Positions 36,182 through 44,269 are shown, numbered from the stretch's first letter. The stretch is DNA of 64,000 bases from Bacillus licheniformis DSM 13 = ATCC 14580 (GCF_000011645.1 NC_006270.3:1857501-1921500); one strand, 5' to 3'. Notes: generated by a model not told the origin, from the sequence alone. Made by a program: numbers and translations.

Positions 36182-36972
36182 TTTGATTCACTGCATGATA
36201 TGAAGGGATACAAAAAGCTCGGTTCTGTCGATGTCACCGATGAAATCGGTACAGGCAAGGACTTCATCGGCGGTTCGTACATGCTTTATTCAAACGGTCA
36301 AATTGTCCGAAAATACATATCCGGCGGTGAAGTGAAATACGAACTTGTCAGTCGCATACCGGAAAGCAGAGTGAAGAAAAGCAACATTGAAAAAGCTCTT
36401 GATTGGGCTAAAGACACAGTTGGGGAATTGTCCGGTGGTTATGATGGTTATAGAGCGATAACAGGTGTTGACCCTGTGACTGGTGAAAAACTAACCGTCA
36501 CTGACCGTATCCTGTCCGGTGTTTCTGTCATACCCGCTACTAAAGTAGTCAAGGTAGGGAAATATGCTTTCAAAGCCACTAAAGGTGCGAAGACGGCGAA
36601 AAGGGTTTCGAATGCCGAGAGAAGTGCTAATGCTACGCCTAAAATTAATAGAAAACAAGCTCTCAATCAGGCAAAAGACTTAGCTGGCAACAACCTACAC
36701 GTCAATGGCAGGTTGGCGATGATATAACTAAGAAGGGTGTAGACTATAAAAACTATAAATATAGTTCAAATCCAACCCATCATGGACGTTACTATGAGTA
36801 CGAAACTCCTGAAGGATTAAGAGTGGTTGTTACCCATACTAACGATAACAGATTACACGCACATGCAGGTAAGCCTGACAAAGAGGCAAATCAATTCAAC
36901 TATGACTTTAAGAAAGAGAGATATACTAATATATACGGTCCTAATGGAGACCACCATATATACTATAAATAA
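36182..36972 (+). pseudogene. Decayed polymorphic toxin (pre-toxin TG module and C-terminal toxin domain)
   Basis: The first frame (ATG 36200 to a stop near 36727) encodes a pre-toxin TG-like region with the hallmark GVDPVTGEKLTVTDR and a short hydrophobic stretch after it. The toxin tip lies in another frame, open from 36652 to 36972: QQPTRQWQVGDD, HHGRYYEYETPEG, HAHAGKPDKEA, ending GPNGDHHIYYK. The switch falls near 36684-36692, where a linker segment seems lost. No LXG or other delivery domain is found upstream, because the frame is closed before 36182. The sequence is AT-rich against its neighbours. The tip is probably a nuclease by analogy with Bacillus RNase toxins, but I do not recognise its subtype. 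Confidence 0.7.
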
Positions 36973-36986
36973 AAGGTGAGGAAGTT

Positions 36987-37465
36987 ATGTCGTCTCGTAA
37001 TGAAATTATTAAACAAAAAAAGCGATAATGAATGCAAGGAAATCGATGAAGGAATTTACTTGCTTAGAACTATTAGATTTTGAAGAGTTTGATTCTCCTT
37101 GGATAGACTTGTTCGAGCCATTACTAAAACAATTTCGAAGAATAGATTCCAAACCAACTTATTATAAATTAATTGGGGATTCTAAAGAAAACAATATTTT
37201 ATGGATAGAAAATTCCCTAAGTTTCCTTAAACAAAAAAAAGAGTGGTTTATCGTTGTTCCCAAATGTTTACAACCAGTGTGGGCAAATGTTCGAGTTTTA
37301 GACTATTCTAAAGCAATTCATGAGCTTTGGGAAATGTCAGAACCTGATAATTTCCTAATTGCTGATAAATCTACAGGAATGATTGCAAAAATATTTTTTG
37401 AAGAACAACAATACGAGATCCATATTGGAAAATGTAGTCTTGATAACATTAAAAAGAATAACTAA
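36987..37465 (+). CDS. Probable immunity protein of the toxin remnant, split by one base near its start
   Basis: The only good ribosome site (AAAGGTGAGG, 36972-36981) serves ATG 36987, which reads 13 codons and stops at 37026-37028. The main frame starts on ATG 37028, overlapping that stop (TAATG), and encodes 145 residues with no ribosome site of its own. A -1 shift on A-AAA-AAG (37016-37022) would fuse the two into one protein of about 158 residues. The protein is acidic with no signal peptide or membrane helix. Its place 14 bases after the toxin tip is the usual one for cognate immunity genes. I do not recognise the family. Confidence 0.6.
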
Positions 37466-37480
37466 GAGAACTATTTAAAC

Positions 37481-37513
37481 ACCTTGATTGGCAACTGCCT
37501 ATCAAGGTTTTTT
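37481..37513 (+). terminator. Terminator of the toxin/immunity unit
   Basis: ACCTTGAT (37481-37488) pairs with ATCAAGGT (37501-37508), and an inner GGCA/TGCC stem continues it. Six T follow. Confidence 0.85.
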
Positions 37514-37544
37514 CATATTCAAATCCGACAAAAAGGGGGATAAA

Positions 37545-37817
37545 ATGGGGGACTTTTTCTATTCCACTTTGTCATACGATAGAGACAAGAAAAACGAACG
37601 TGAATATCGAGTCCAAGAAGGAGAGCCTGCGGACACTGACCTTTTGCATATGGATGTTGTGCAGCTGATTGGTGGCCGCTTTTTTATTGGCCAGAATGGG
37701 AGACGCACCTTTCCCTTATCAAGTGTGAACTCGGATGTATCGAATGATGATGAAGGTCGTCAGCTTCACAGGAGGAACGGCTGGAGGCTGGAGTCTATGC
37801 AGGATTGCGCGCGATAG
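37545..37817 (+). CDS. Short hypothetical protein, possibly a remnant
   Basis: A 90-residue frame from ATG 37545 after AAAAGGGGG. It begins MGDFFYSTLSYDRDKKNE and includes the segment MDVVQLIGGRFFIGQNGRR. The last 30 or so residues are low in hydrophobic pattern and may be out of frame, so a truncated gene is possible. No family is recognised and no promoter is evident. Confidence 0.35.
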   Translation: MGDFFYSTLSYDRDKKNEREYRVQEGEPADTDLLHMDVVQLIGGRFFIGQNGRRTFPLSSVNSDVSNDDEGRQLHRRNGWRLESMQDCAR

Positions 37818-37843
37818 TCAGGGGACGCAGGGAAGTCCTTATA

Positions 37844-37877
37844 AGAACAAAAAGAAAAGCAGGCAAATAACCTGCTT
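37844..37877 (-). terminator. Terminator of the metallochaperone operon
   Basis: On the minus strand AAGCAGG pairs with CCTGCTT (37857-37877) around a 7-base loop, followed by TTCTTTTTGTTCTT. It lies about 90 bases after the GTPase stop. Confidence 0.75.
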
Positions 37878-37968
37878 AAAAACTGATTTTGCCCTTGAAA
37901 TAGACTCGCAAAATCAAATCTCGGGTCTTTCTGTTAAGCAAAGAGAGAGCCAACAAAGCGAGAAAGAG

Positions 37969-38961
37969 TTACTTTGCGATGCAATTTTTAAATTGCCGCT
38001 CCAGTTCCTCTTTGTCCAAGTCCTTTCCGATGAAAACAAGTTCGCTTTGTTTTTTCTCGTTTTCGTTCCACTTCCGGTCCGGACGTCCTGAAAACAGCAT
38101 ATGAAGCCCTTGGAATACGATTCGATATTCTTCGCCTTTAATATAAAGGATCCCTTTATAACGCAATAAATCTTCTCCTTTTTCCCGTACGAGATAACTC
38201 ATCCAATGATCCACCTTTGCCAAATCAAGAGGCTTCTCTTCCCGAAAAGCGATAGAAGACACTTTATCATCGTGATGGTGGTGATGATGATCTTCTAGAA
38301 AATGAGGATCGATTTCAATTTTTCGATTGACGTCGAACGTATTGATCCCCAGTATATCTCTTAAATTGACCTTGCAATCTCTGGCATACAGCCTCTTAGC
38401 CGTAGGATTAATGTTGACAAGTCTTTGCTCCAAGGATTTCAGCTCGTTATTCGATACTAAATCTGTTTTATTGAGGATGATGACGTCAGCAAATGCGATT
38501 TGCTCTTGCGCTTCATCCTGATCATCCAGATGTCTGGTGACATGCTTGCTGTCTACTACCGTGACGATGCTGTCAACTTCAAATATTTCGGATAGCAGTT
38601 CATCCATGAAAAACGTCTGGGCAACGGGGGCAGGATCAGCCAGTCCCGTTGTTTCGATTAAAACGCGATCAAATGCAACTTTCCCTTGATCCATTGAGAA
38701 TACAAGCGTTCTCAGAATGCGAATCAAATCTCCGCGGACCGTGCAACAGATACAGCCGTTGTTCATTTCCAAAATTTCTTCTTCAGAATCAACGACAAGC
38801 TGGTTGTCTATCCCGACTTCTCCGTACTCATTGACAATAACCGCGATCTTTTGATTGTGCTTTTCTGTAAGTATTCGATTTAAAAGTGTGGTTTTCCCGG
38901 CGCCTAAGTACCCAGTGAGAATAGCGACAGGAATTTTCTTTTTAGTTATAGGCATGATCAT
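37969..38961 (-). CDS. COG0523/CobW-type GTPase metallochaperone
   Basis: 330 residues. Walker A is GYLGAGKTT (about residues 17-25). The metal-binding GCICC (Cys70, Cys72, Cys73) follows, then ETTGLADP, the base-recognition NKTD, a run of six histidines (about 225-230) and a C-terminal CobW_C domain. These are marks of G3E GTPases that deliver zinc or a related metal. ATG 38961 or 38955 could be the start; GGAG lies just upstream. It follows the ferredoxin gene by 10 bases. Zur-like boxes upstream point to induction in zinc shortage, as for B. subtilis YciC, though this protein is shorter. Confidence 0.88.
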   Translation of the reverse strand: MIMPITKKKIPVAILTGYLGAGKTTLLNRILTEKHNQKIAVIVNEYGEVGIDNQLVVDSEEEILEMNNGCICCTVRGDLIRILRTLVFSMDQGKVAFDRVLIETTGLADPAPVAQTFFMDELLSEIFEVDSIVTVVDSKHVTRHLDDQDEAQEQIAFADVIILNKTDLVSNNELKSLEQRLVNINPTAKRLYARDCKVNLRDILGINTFDVNRKIEIDPHFLEDHHHHHHDDKVSSIAFREEKPLDLAKVDHWMSYLVREKGEDLLRYKGILYIKGEEYRIVFQGLHMLFSGRPDRKWNENEKKQSELVFIGKDLDKEELERQFKNCIAK

Positions 38962-38971
38962 TCGACTCCAT

Positions 38972-39358
38972 TTAAAATTTTTTCGATACTTTGATTACTT
39001 TTTCTTTTGGAACTCCGGAGATGACGCCGGATGAACGTTCGAAGCGTTGGCCGTCATACAAATGGCTTGCTTTTTCTTTATAATCTTCATTGGTACAAAG
39101 CGAGTCAATCAGGAGGGGGACATCCTCAGGTTTTAAATCTCTATACCAAGTTCCTCTCGGGTAATGGATGGCCACGCACTTATCTTGACACCTTCCATTA
39201 CACCGCGTGCGCGTTGTATGAATGAAATCATCAAGCTCCCGGTCCGAGATTTCTTGCCGAATCACTTGAGTCAGTTCCTCAGCTCCGGCCCGATTGCAGC
39301 TGCTGCCGTTGCAGATAAAAATATGATGTTTCATATTACTTAAATCCCATGTCGCCAT
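38972..39358 (-). CDS. Thioredoxin-fold [2Fe-2S] ferredoxin-like protein
   Basis: 128 residues from ATG 39358 after GGAGGG. The start MATWDLSNMKHHIFICNGSS is typical of COG3411-type ferredoxins. Cysteines at about 16, 21, 53, 57 and 61 (TRCNGRCQDKC) can hold a [2Fe-2S] cluster. The frame is open a further 59 codons upstream, but that part looks like leader sequence. It is first in an operon with the COG0523 GTPase. Its role beside a metallochaperone is not known to me. Confidence 0.85.
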   Translation of the reverse strand: MATWDLSNMKHHIFICNGSSCNRAGAEELTQVIRQEISDRELDDFIHTTRTRCNGRCQDKCVAIHYPRGTWYRDLKPEDVPLLIDSLCTNEDYKEKASHLYDGQRFERSSGVISGVPKEKVIKVSKKF

Positions 39359-39377
39359 ATGTATCTTCCCTCCAAAT

Positions 39378-39398
39378 AAAACAGAATTATTCCGATTT
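39378..39398 (-). promoter_or_regulatory. Weaker Zur-box-like site next to the ferredoxin start
   Basis: Minus strand AAATCGGAATAATTCTG then TTTT. The core matches about 11 of 15 positions of the Zur box TCGTAATnATTACGA. It lies about 20 bases before the ferredoxin start, next to its ribosome site. Confidence 0.4.
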
Positions 39399-39581
39399 GT
39401 AAGCGATAAAATGATAAAGAACTGAGAATGAATATAGAGGCGCCCCGGTCGATCACTGTCCGAAAGGTGATACTCATAACGGGGAGACGGCCCCGGCAAC
39501 ATCCGCAGTATTTCACTCCTTTCGAAAAGCTCCATATATTTCAGCCTTCTTTTGCGCCTTTGGTTATTTCAATACTACAAC

Positions 39582-39602
39582 AAAACGTAATTATTACGAT
39601 TT
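39582..39602 (-). promoter_or_regulatory. Zur box upstream of the ferredoxin/GTPase operon
   Basis: Minus strand AAATCGTAATAATTACG then TTTT. The 7-1-7 core TCGTAATAATTACGT differs from the Bacillus Zur box only at its last base. It lies about 225 bases upstream of the first gene. A possible promoter (TTGCGT-17-TAAAAT, minus strand) lies just before it. Confidence 0.75.
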
Positions 39603-39703
39603 GAAAATCATTTTATCTCTTTTTCAAGTCAAACGCAAATAGAAGAGGTTAAACGGTGCCAATGAGATCTGTGCAGCTTCTTTATCCAGCCGCACCTTGG
39701 CGC

Positions 39704-39733
39704 AAAAACCCCTTGAGCAATCAAGGGGTTTTT
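39704..39733 (-). terminator. Terminator of the acetyltransferase gene (bidirectional)
   Basis: AAAAACCCCTTGA (39704-39716) pairs perfectly with TCAAGGGGTTTTT (39721-39733) around GCAA, with T-runs in both directions. Confidence 0.9.
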
Positions 39734-39736
39734 TAT

Positions 39737-40231
39737 CTATAGCAATTTTTCCATTGCCATTACATCGATAAAACGTCCATCTAAAATTCCTTGATTTTTA
39801 AAGATGCCAACTTGCCTGTAGCCCATTTTATTGTATAGGTTTTGCCCAAGTTCGTTAAAGGGAAATGTAAAGAGGACGATTTTATAAAAACTATTCTCTT
39901 TAGCTGTTTTTTCTAGAGCTTGAAGAAGGAGGCCGCCTATTCCTTTTCCGCGGCATGCACGATCAACATAGACAGAAAGGTCGGCAACACCTTGATAAGC
40001 ACAACGGTGGGAGTACGGGTTCAAAGAAGCCCAGCCTACAATTTCTCCTTTTGATTCGGCCACAAGGACAGAATAGCGCCCTTGATGTTCCTGAAACCAT
40101 ATTTCGATATCGCTCATTTCCTTTAAATCTTGCTCCAGAGTCGCAATTCGATCTTCAATGCCCTGATTATAAATAGTTAAGATAAATGGCAAATCGGCAG
40201 AAATAGCTTTTCGAATGTTTATGTTATGCAT
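39737..40231 (-). CDS. GNAT-family N-acetyltransferase (phosphinothricin-acetyltransferase type)
   Basis: 164 residues starting on ATG 40231 after GGAGGA. The acetyl-CoA-binding motif is in DRACRGKGIGGLLLQALE, followed by FPFNELGQNLYNKMGYRQVG. The N-terminal TIYNQGIEDRIATLEQD and the central GWASLNPYSHRCAYQGVADL stretches are typical of phosphinothricin/methionine-sulfoximine acetyltransferases such as YwnH. The natural substrate is uncertain; detoxification of an amino-acid analogue is likely. Confidence 0.85.
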   Translation of the reverse strand: MHNINIRKAISADLPFILTIYNQGIEDRIATLEQDLKEMSDIEIWFQEHQGRYSVLVAESKGEIVGWASLNPYSHRCAYQGVADLSVYVDRACRGKGIGGLLLQALEKTAKENSFYKIVLFTFPFNELGQNLYNKMGYRQVGIFKNQGILDGRFIDVMAMEKLL

Positions 40232-40360
40232 GAGTTCCTCCGTAGAAGGACTTCGAGTGCAGCATCATATGATAAGTTGGTCACTAAATTGTCCGCAAGT
40301 TTTTGAAAGCGCGTTCGTTATTGTTTGCTTGACGGATCTAAGCGGAATTGGCAACAGACA

Positions 40361-40394
40361 GGGTAAAAGAGAGCAGGCCTAAGCTTTGCTCTCT
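40361..40394 (-). terminator. Terminator of the crystallin-like gene
   Basis: AGAGAGCA (40368-40375) pairs with TGCTCTCT (40387-40394). The minus-strand tail is TTTTACCC. A longer T-run (ATTTTTTT) exists on the plus side. Confidence 0.7.
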
Positions 40395-40438
40395 ATTTTT
40401 TTGACACTTCATCTTTGAATAAATGTTTCTATTTCCCG

Positions 40439-41086
40439 TTACTTGATATCGATGGCCGAAGCTTTATTGTCCCAATCAGAAGCCATATTAGCAGTTTTGC
40501 CGTACCAATCGGAATGTCTAAACAAAACGCCTTTGCCGTATCCTTGAGTTGAAGTATGCTCCCACAGCGTCGTTGAATAGCTTGATGAAGGAGACGCCGT
40601 ACTTAACGATGAAATTCTGTCATTCCAGCTGGATGGCAAGTTTTTAAATCCGTCTCTCCAGTAAATATACTGCCCGCCTTTATTTTTATATTCATAGAAA
40701 TCGGTACAGCAGGGACCGCTGGCAGAAGGTTTGAATTGCTTCTCAAGCCTCTGCTTGTCTTTCGCGATAAAGGCTTCTAAAGTAACCTTGCTCGTAAATC
40801 CATACGCAAGCAAATCGCCGTTCTTATTCTGCTTGGGCAGAACCATGGTTACTTTGACATCTCTGACGGATTTGGCGTTGGCTTGAGCCGGCGAATCCAC
40901 ATTTTTTCCGTCAACGGTTAAGTAGTGGAAAGATTTGACCGTATATTGATTCCGCTGCTGATCGTCCAGTTTCACTTTAACATCGCTTTCATTTTGCGAC
41001 GCAGCGCTTGCCGTCGACGCGGAAATCAAACAGGCAGCGGCAACGAGTCCAATCCCAATTGTTTTCTTGAACTTAGTTTTAAACAT
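40439..41086 (-). CDS. Secreted protein with a beta-gamma-crystallin-like domain
   Basis: 215 residues from ATG 41086 after GAGGGAG. The signal peptide is clear: a KTKFKKT basic start, the hydrophobic core IGIGLVAAACLISA, and a likely cut after ASA (about residue 28). The C-terminal 90 residues hold two (N/D)(N/D)xxS motifs (WNDRISSLS and WDNKASAID) separated by Tyr/Trp/Gly-rich strands. That is the calcium-binding pattern of beta-gamma-crystallins. A GPCCTDFYEY segment precedes it. The function is unknown; a secreted calcium-stabilised effector or inhibitor is a guess. Confidence 0.72.
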   Translation of the reverse strand: MFKTKFKKTIGIGLVAAACLISASTASAASQNESDVKVKLDDQQRNQYTVKSFHYLTVDGKNVDSPAQANAKSVRDVKVTMVLPKQNKNGDLLAYGFTSKVTLEAFIAKDKQRLEKQFKPSASGPCCTDFYEYKNKGGQYIYWRDGFKNLPSSWNDRISSLSTASPSSSYSTTLWEHTSTQGYGKGVLFRHSDWYGKTANMASDWDNKASAIDIK

Positions 41087-41242
41087 ATAACAACACTCCC
41101 TCTCTTAATTTTCCTATTTATTAATAGGATGGAAAAATAATAGCATTAATAGAATGAAAATCATGTCTCTTTTTGAAAAAAACATTAATTTTCTATTAAC
41201 ATTCAGCAGCAGGAGAGGTTCGGTATCTGTATTGCATTAAAA

Positions 41243-41270
41243 AAAGGCTCTTTTTTAAAAAAGAGCCTTT
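41243..41270. terminator. Bidirectional terminator
   Basis: A perfect 28-base palindrome (AAAGGCTCTTTTTT then its complement) with T-rich arms. It lies between the YjcZ-type gene and the secreted-protein gene, both on the minus strand. Confidence 0.85.
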
Positions 41271-41359
41271 CATGATGGAGTCAACAACGGTAAGCAGGAG
41301 GAGAACATGTAAAATAAGGAGAAGGTCATAAGTTATTGCTGACTTTTAAAACGAACTTT

Positions 41360-41470
41360 TTAGTAGCCTCCATATCCACCGCCGAACCAGCTGGCGCCGA
41401 TGATGATTAAGAGAATGAACAGAACAACAATTAAAGCAAAACCGCTTCCGTGTCCGTAACCTCCGCTCAT
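41360..41470 (-). CDS. YjcZ-family small sporulation protein
   Basis: 36 residues: MSGGYGHGSGFALIVVLFIL, then LIIIGASWF and a GGGYGGY end. A single hydrophobic helix is flanked by glycine/tyrosine-rich ends, the pattern of the YjcZ/YhjR-type spore peptides. GGGAGGTG precedes ATG 41470. A sigma-K-type promoter lies 30-57 bases upstream, placing it in the late mother cell, probably in the coat or outer membrane. Confidence 0.9.
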   Translation of the reverse strand: MSGGYGHGSGFALIVVLFILLIIIGASWFGGGYGGY

Positions 41471-41499
41471 ATGTTTCACCTCCCTAAAGAGACATAGTT

Positions 41500-41527
41500 T
41501 ATCCTATGTCACTTTATAAATTTGGTA
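41500..41527 (-). promoter_or_regulatory. Sigma-K promoter of the YjcZ-family gene
   Basis: Minus strand: TACC (41524-41527), 15 bases, then CATAGGATA (41500-41508), an exact CATAnnnTA and the same -10 as cotE P2. A GACATAG/CTATGTC inverted repeat (41491-41510) overlaps the start site. Confidence 0.7.
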
Positions 41528-41700
41528 TAGGATATTGATTTACATTTTTAAAAATAGTTGAACCAACTTCACCCTCATGCGAGTCTCAGATGAAGAGCCG
41601 ACTATCATGAGGACTTCGTGCAGAGAGGATGAAAATGGTGATTGGCGTCCTTTAAACGGAATATAATGCAATAAATCCACCGAAAAGGGCGCTGAATAAA

Positions 41701-43143
41701 TTGAATTTTCAATTAACTGAAAAAGACATGCTTCGTATCATCAGGAATGGTCTTCAAACGGCACAGTACCCTAAGCATATGATGATCGTTGGTGCCGGGT
41801 TGTCCGGACTTATCGCAGCGTCTTTATTAAAGAATGCCGGGCATAGAGTGACGATTGTGGAAGCAAATGACAGAGCGGGAGGGCGTGTTTTTACTTCCCG
41901 TGCGCCCTTTAGCGAAGGGTTGTATTTCAATGCCGGGCCGATGCGCATCCCCGATATCCATACTTTAACGATGGAATATATTAAGAAGTTTAATCTGCCT
42001 GTCAATGTGTTTATCAACCGAACCCCCATGGATATTCTTTACGTCAACGGCGTGAAAACCCGTCTTCATGAGTTTGAAAAAAATCCGGGCGTTTTAAGGT
42101 TCCCTGTTGCTCCCCATGAGTAGGGAAAAACGGCAGAACAGCTGATGCTTTCTGCTTTGCAGCCTATCCTCAATTTTATCAGCCAAGATCCGGCGAGAAA
42201 TTGGCGTATTGTTGAAAAACAATACAGGAACGAATCGTTAGGATCTTTTCTCAACACTCATTTTTCAAGCGGTTCCATCGATATGATTGGTGTGCTTTTG
42301 GACATGGAAGCGTACATGGGATTGTCCCTTGTCGAAGTATTGCGGGAATCGATTTTTTTTACATCGCCGACTCGCTTCTATGAGATTACATGCGGCATGG
42401 ACCTGTTGACGCAAGCTTTTCTTCCGCAATTAAAGGGGAATATTTTATTCCGTCAAAAATTGATGAAAATGTCTCAAACTAAAAACAGTGTAACAGCCCA
42501 TTGCATTCACCAGCAGTCGGCAGAACATTCAGCGGTGACAGGTGACTTCGCGATCGTAACAATACCTTTTTCAGCATTGCGATTTGTGGCATTTGAGCCG
42601 TTTGAATCCTTTTCCTACCAAAAGCGGAGAGCGATTCGGGAGCTTAACTATATTGCGGCGACAAAAATAGGAATCGAATTTAAGAGCAGGTTTTGGGAAA
42701 GAGTCGGACAGCGCGGCGGCAGATCGATTACCGATTTGCCGATTCGCTTTTCATACTACCCTAGCAGCATAGGAGGACACGGGCATGCTGTCATTTTAGC
42801 GAGCTATACGTGGGCTGATGAAGCGCTAATATGGGACAGTCAGCCTGAAGAAGAGCGGATCCGCTATACGCTGAAAAATTTAGCGAAAATATATGGAGAT
42901 ATCGTGTATTCTGAGTTTGTATCAGGCGCTTCTTTCAGCTGGACGCAAAATCCTTTTTCAGCCGGAGCATTTACAGCTTTCGAACCAGGGCAGGAATTAG
43001 AGTTGTATCCTTATATTCCGATGCCTGAAGGAAGGGTGTATTTCGCCGGGGAACACGCTTCCCTCACTCATGGGTGGATGCAGGGAGCGATTGAATCGGG
43101 AATACGGGCGGCGTATGAAGTAAATCAGGCCTCCCGCGTATAA
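41701..43143 (+). pseudogene. yobN: Flavin amine oxidase (YobN-like), interrupted by one TAG
   Basis: One frame of 481 codons holds the whole enzyme but has a TAG at 42121-42123, after residue 140. The N-terminal part carries the FAD loop IVGAGLSGLIAASLL and the GGRVFTSRAPF motif. The C-terminal part ends in GRVYFAGEHASLTHGWMQGA, the FAD-binding GEH motif. The total fits the YobN length of about 480. AAG (Lys) to TAG is the simplest lesion, since the context reads PHE-stop-GKTAEQL. An internal ATG (42145) could start only a useless fragment. The start is TTG 41701 with a weak ribosome site. Confidence 0.8.
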
Positions 43144-43197
43144 CATGAACTTTGCAAGTATTTTAATAGAAAGAACCGATTTTAAGGGATGGGGAAG

Positions 43198-43230
43198 AGT
43201 CGCTGTTAAAAAGCGGCTTGTTCGTTTTTA
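43198..43230 (+). terminator. Possible terminator of the yobN-like gene
   Basis: AGTCGCT (43198-43204) pairs with AGCGGCT (43212-43218), with one G-U pair, then TGTTCGTTTTTA. The rest of the gap to 43551 has no supported gene. A minus-strand hairpin with a T-run near 43484-43522 has no gene to serve. Confidence 0.5.
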
Positions 43231-43551
43231 TTGAGTTAAACAGACGGATCTTCCAATAAACTCCGCCTTCTGAGGGGATGTAAATTTGTTTTTGCTTCCT
43301 CAACAGTAAGAAGTGTTTCCATTCGTAAAAACAAGTTTTTAAGAACTTCATTTATAAAAAATTTTAATGCTTATGATACAATTGAATTGCAGATGTAACT
43401 CGACAAGCAAAAAAGTGTTTTGCTGAGGTGAATGATCGGATTGCCCGCATTTTTTCGTTAAGAACCCTCCTTTTTCTTACAACAAAAAAAGCCCCCAAAA
43501 CGAGTTTTCCCTTAGGAAAGGCTCATGACATACCGGATGGAATGACTTAAC

Positions 43552-43568
43552 ATTCTGCCGGGCAGAAT
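43552..43568 (+). promoter_or_regulatory. Perfect palindrome upstream of the DUF1275 gene
   Basis: ATTCTGCC-G-GGCAGAAT lies 24 bases before the start codon. It could be an operator or a hairpin near the ribosome site. Confidence 0.45.
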
Positions 43569-43591
43569 AGCTAAGAAAGGATTGAATCACA

Positions 43592-44269
43592 TTGAATGCT
43601 GCTCGTGATCGAAACATCATGCTTTTGCTTCTCTGTTTGACAGCAGGTATTGTAGATGTGATTGGGTACTTAAGTATCGGTCACGTATTTACCGCTAATA
43701 TGACCGGGAACATCGTACTGTTAGGATTATCAATCGGCAATTCTCTTCATGCGACCGCCGTGTACTCGCTGATCGCACTGTTCGGATTTATCATCGGCGT
43801 GATTATATCAGCAGCCATTGTCGGAAAACAGGAAAAATCGTTCTGGCCGACAGGCGTCACGATTGCACTTGCTGTGGAAGCAGCCGTATTGCTTCTATTT
43901 GCCTGCCTGACTTTCTTTGAAAGTTCGCCGCACCTTTTAATCTTGCTGTTAAGCATTGCGATGGGGCTTCAGACTACGGCAGCCAGAAAGCTCGGCATTG
44001 CAGGGATTTCCACTACTGTCCTAACGGGGACGCTGGCAAACTTTTTCGAAGATGTGACAAAACGATTCCTCAGTAATAACAACCAAAAGGTCATCCATAA
44101 GGACGCATGGCTTCGCGCTTTGACGATTGTGCTCTATTGCCTGGGGGCTGTCATTGCCGCACTTGCTGAACCTGAGCATCCGTTTGTTGTGATTTGGATT
44201 CCGATCGTTATCATTATCGGTATTATTGCGGTTGCAGGCACAAGGTTTCACGGAAAGAGTGAGGGATGA
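43592..44269 (+). CDS. DUF1275 (YoaK-like) membrane protein
   Basis: 225 residues with about six membrane helices, starting on TTG 43592 after AAGAAAGG. The family motifs are visible: TAGIVDVIGYLSIGHVFTAN followed by MTGN near the N-terminus, and GLQTTAARKLGIAGISTTVL in the middle. DUF1275 proteins are presumed transporters of unknown substrate. The C-terminus is basic and cytoplasmic. Confidence 0.85.
   Translation: MNAARDRNIMLLLLCLTAGIVDVIGYLSIGHVFTANMTGNIVLLGLSIGNSLHATAVYSLIALFGFIIGVIISAAIVGKQEKSFWPTGVTIALAVEAAVLLLFACLTFFESSPHLLILLLSIAMGLQTTAARKLGIAGISTTVLTGTLANFFEDVTKRFLSNNNQKVIHKDAWLRALTIVLYCLGAVIAALAEPEHPFVVIWIPIVIIIGIIAVAGTRFHGKSEG

Noticed and set aside
39600..39616. Fur-like sequence next to the distal Zur box
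   Set aside because: Only about 11 of 15 positions match Fur, while the adjacent Zur box matches far better.
40300..40318. cre-like TGAAAGCGCGTTCG upstream of the acetyltransferase
   Set aside because: Two mismatches at key positions and no catabolic gene nearby.
43163..43351. Minus-strand 62-residue frame in the gap before the DUF1275 gene
   Set aside because: No ribosome site, no recognisable pattern, and it overlaps the probable yobN terminator.
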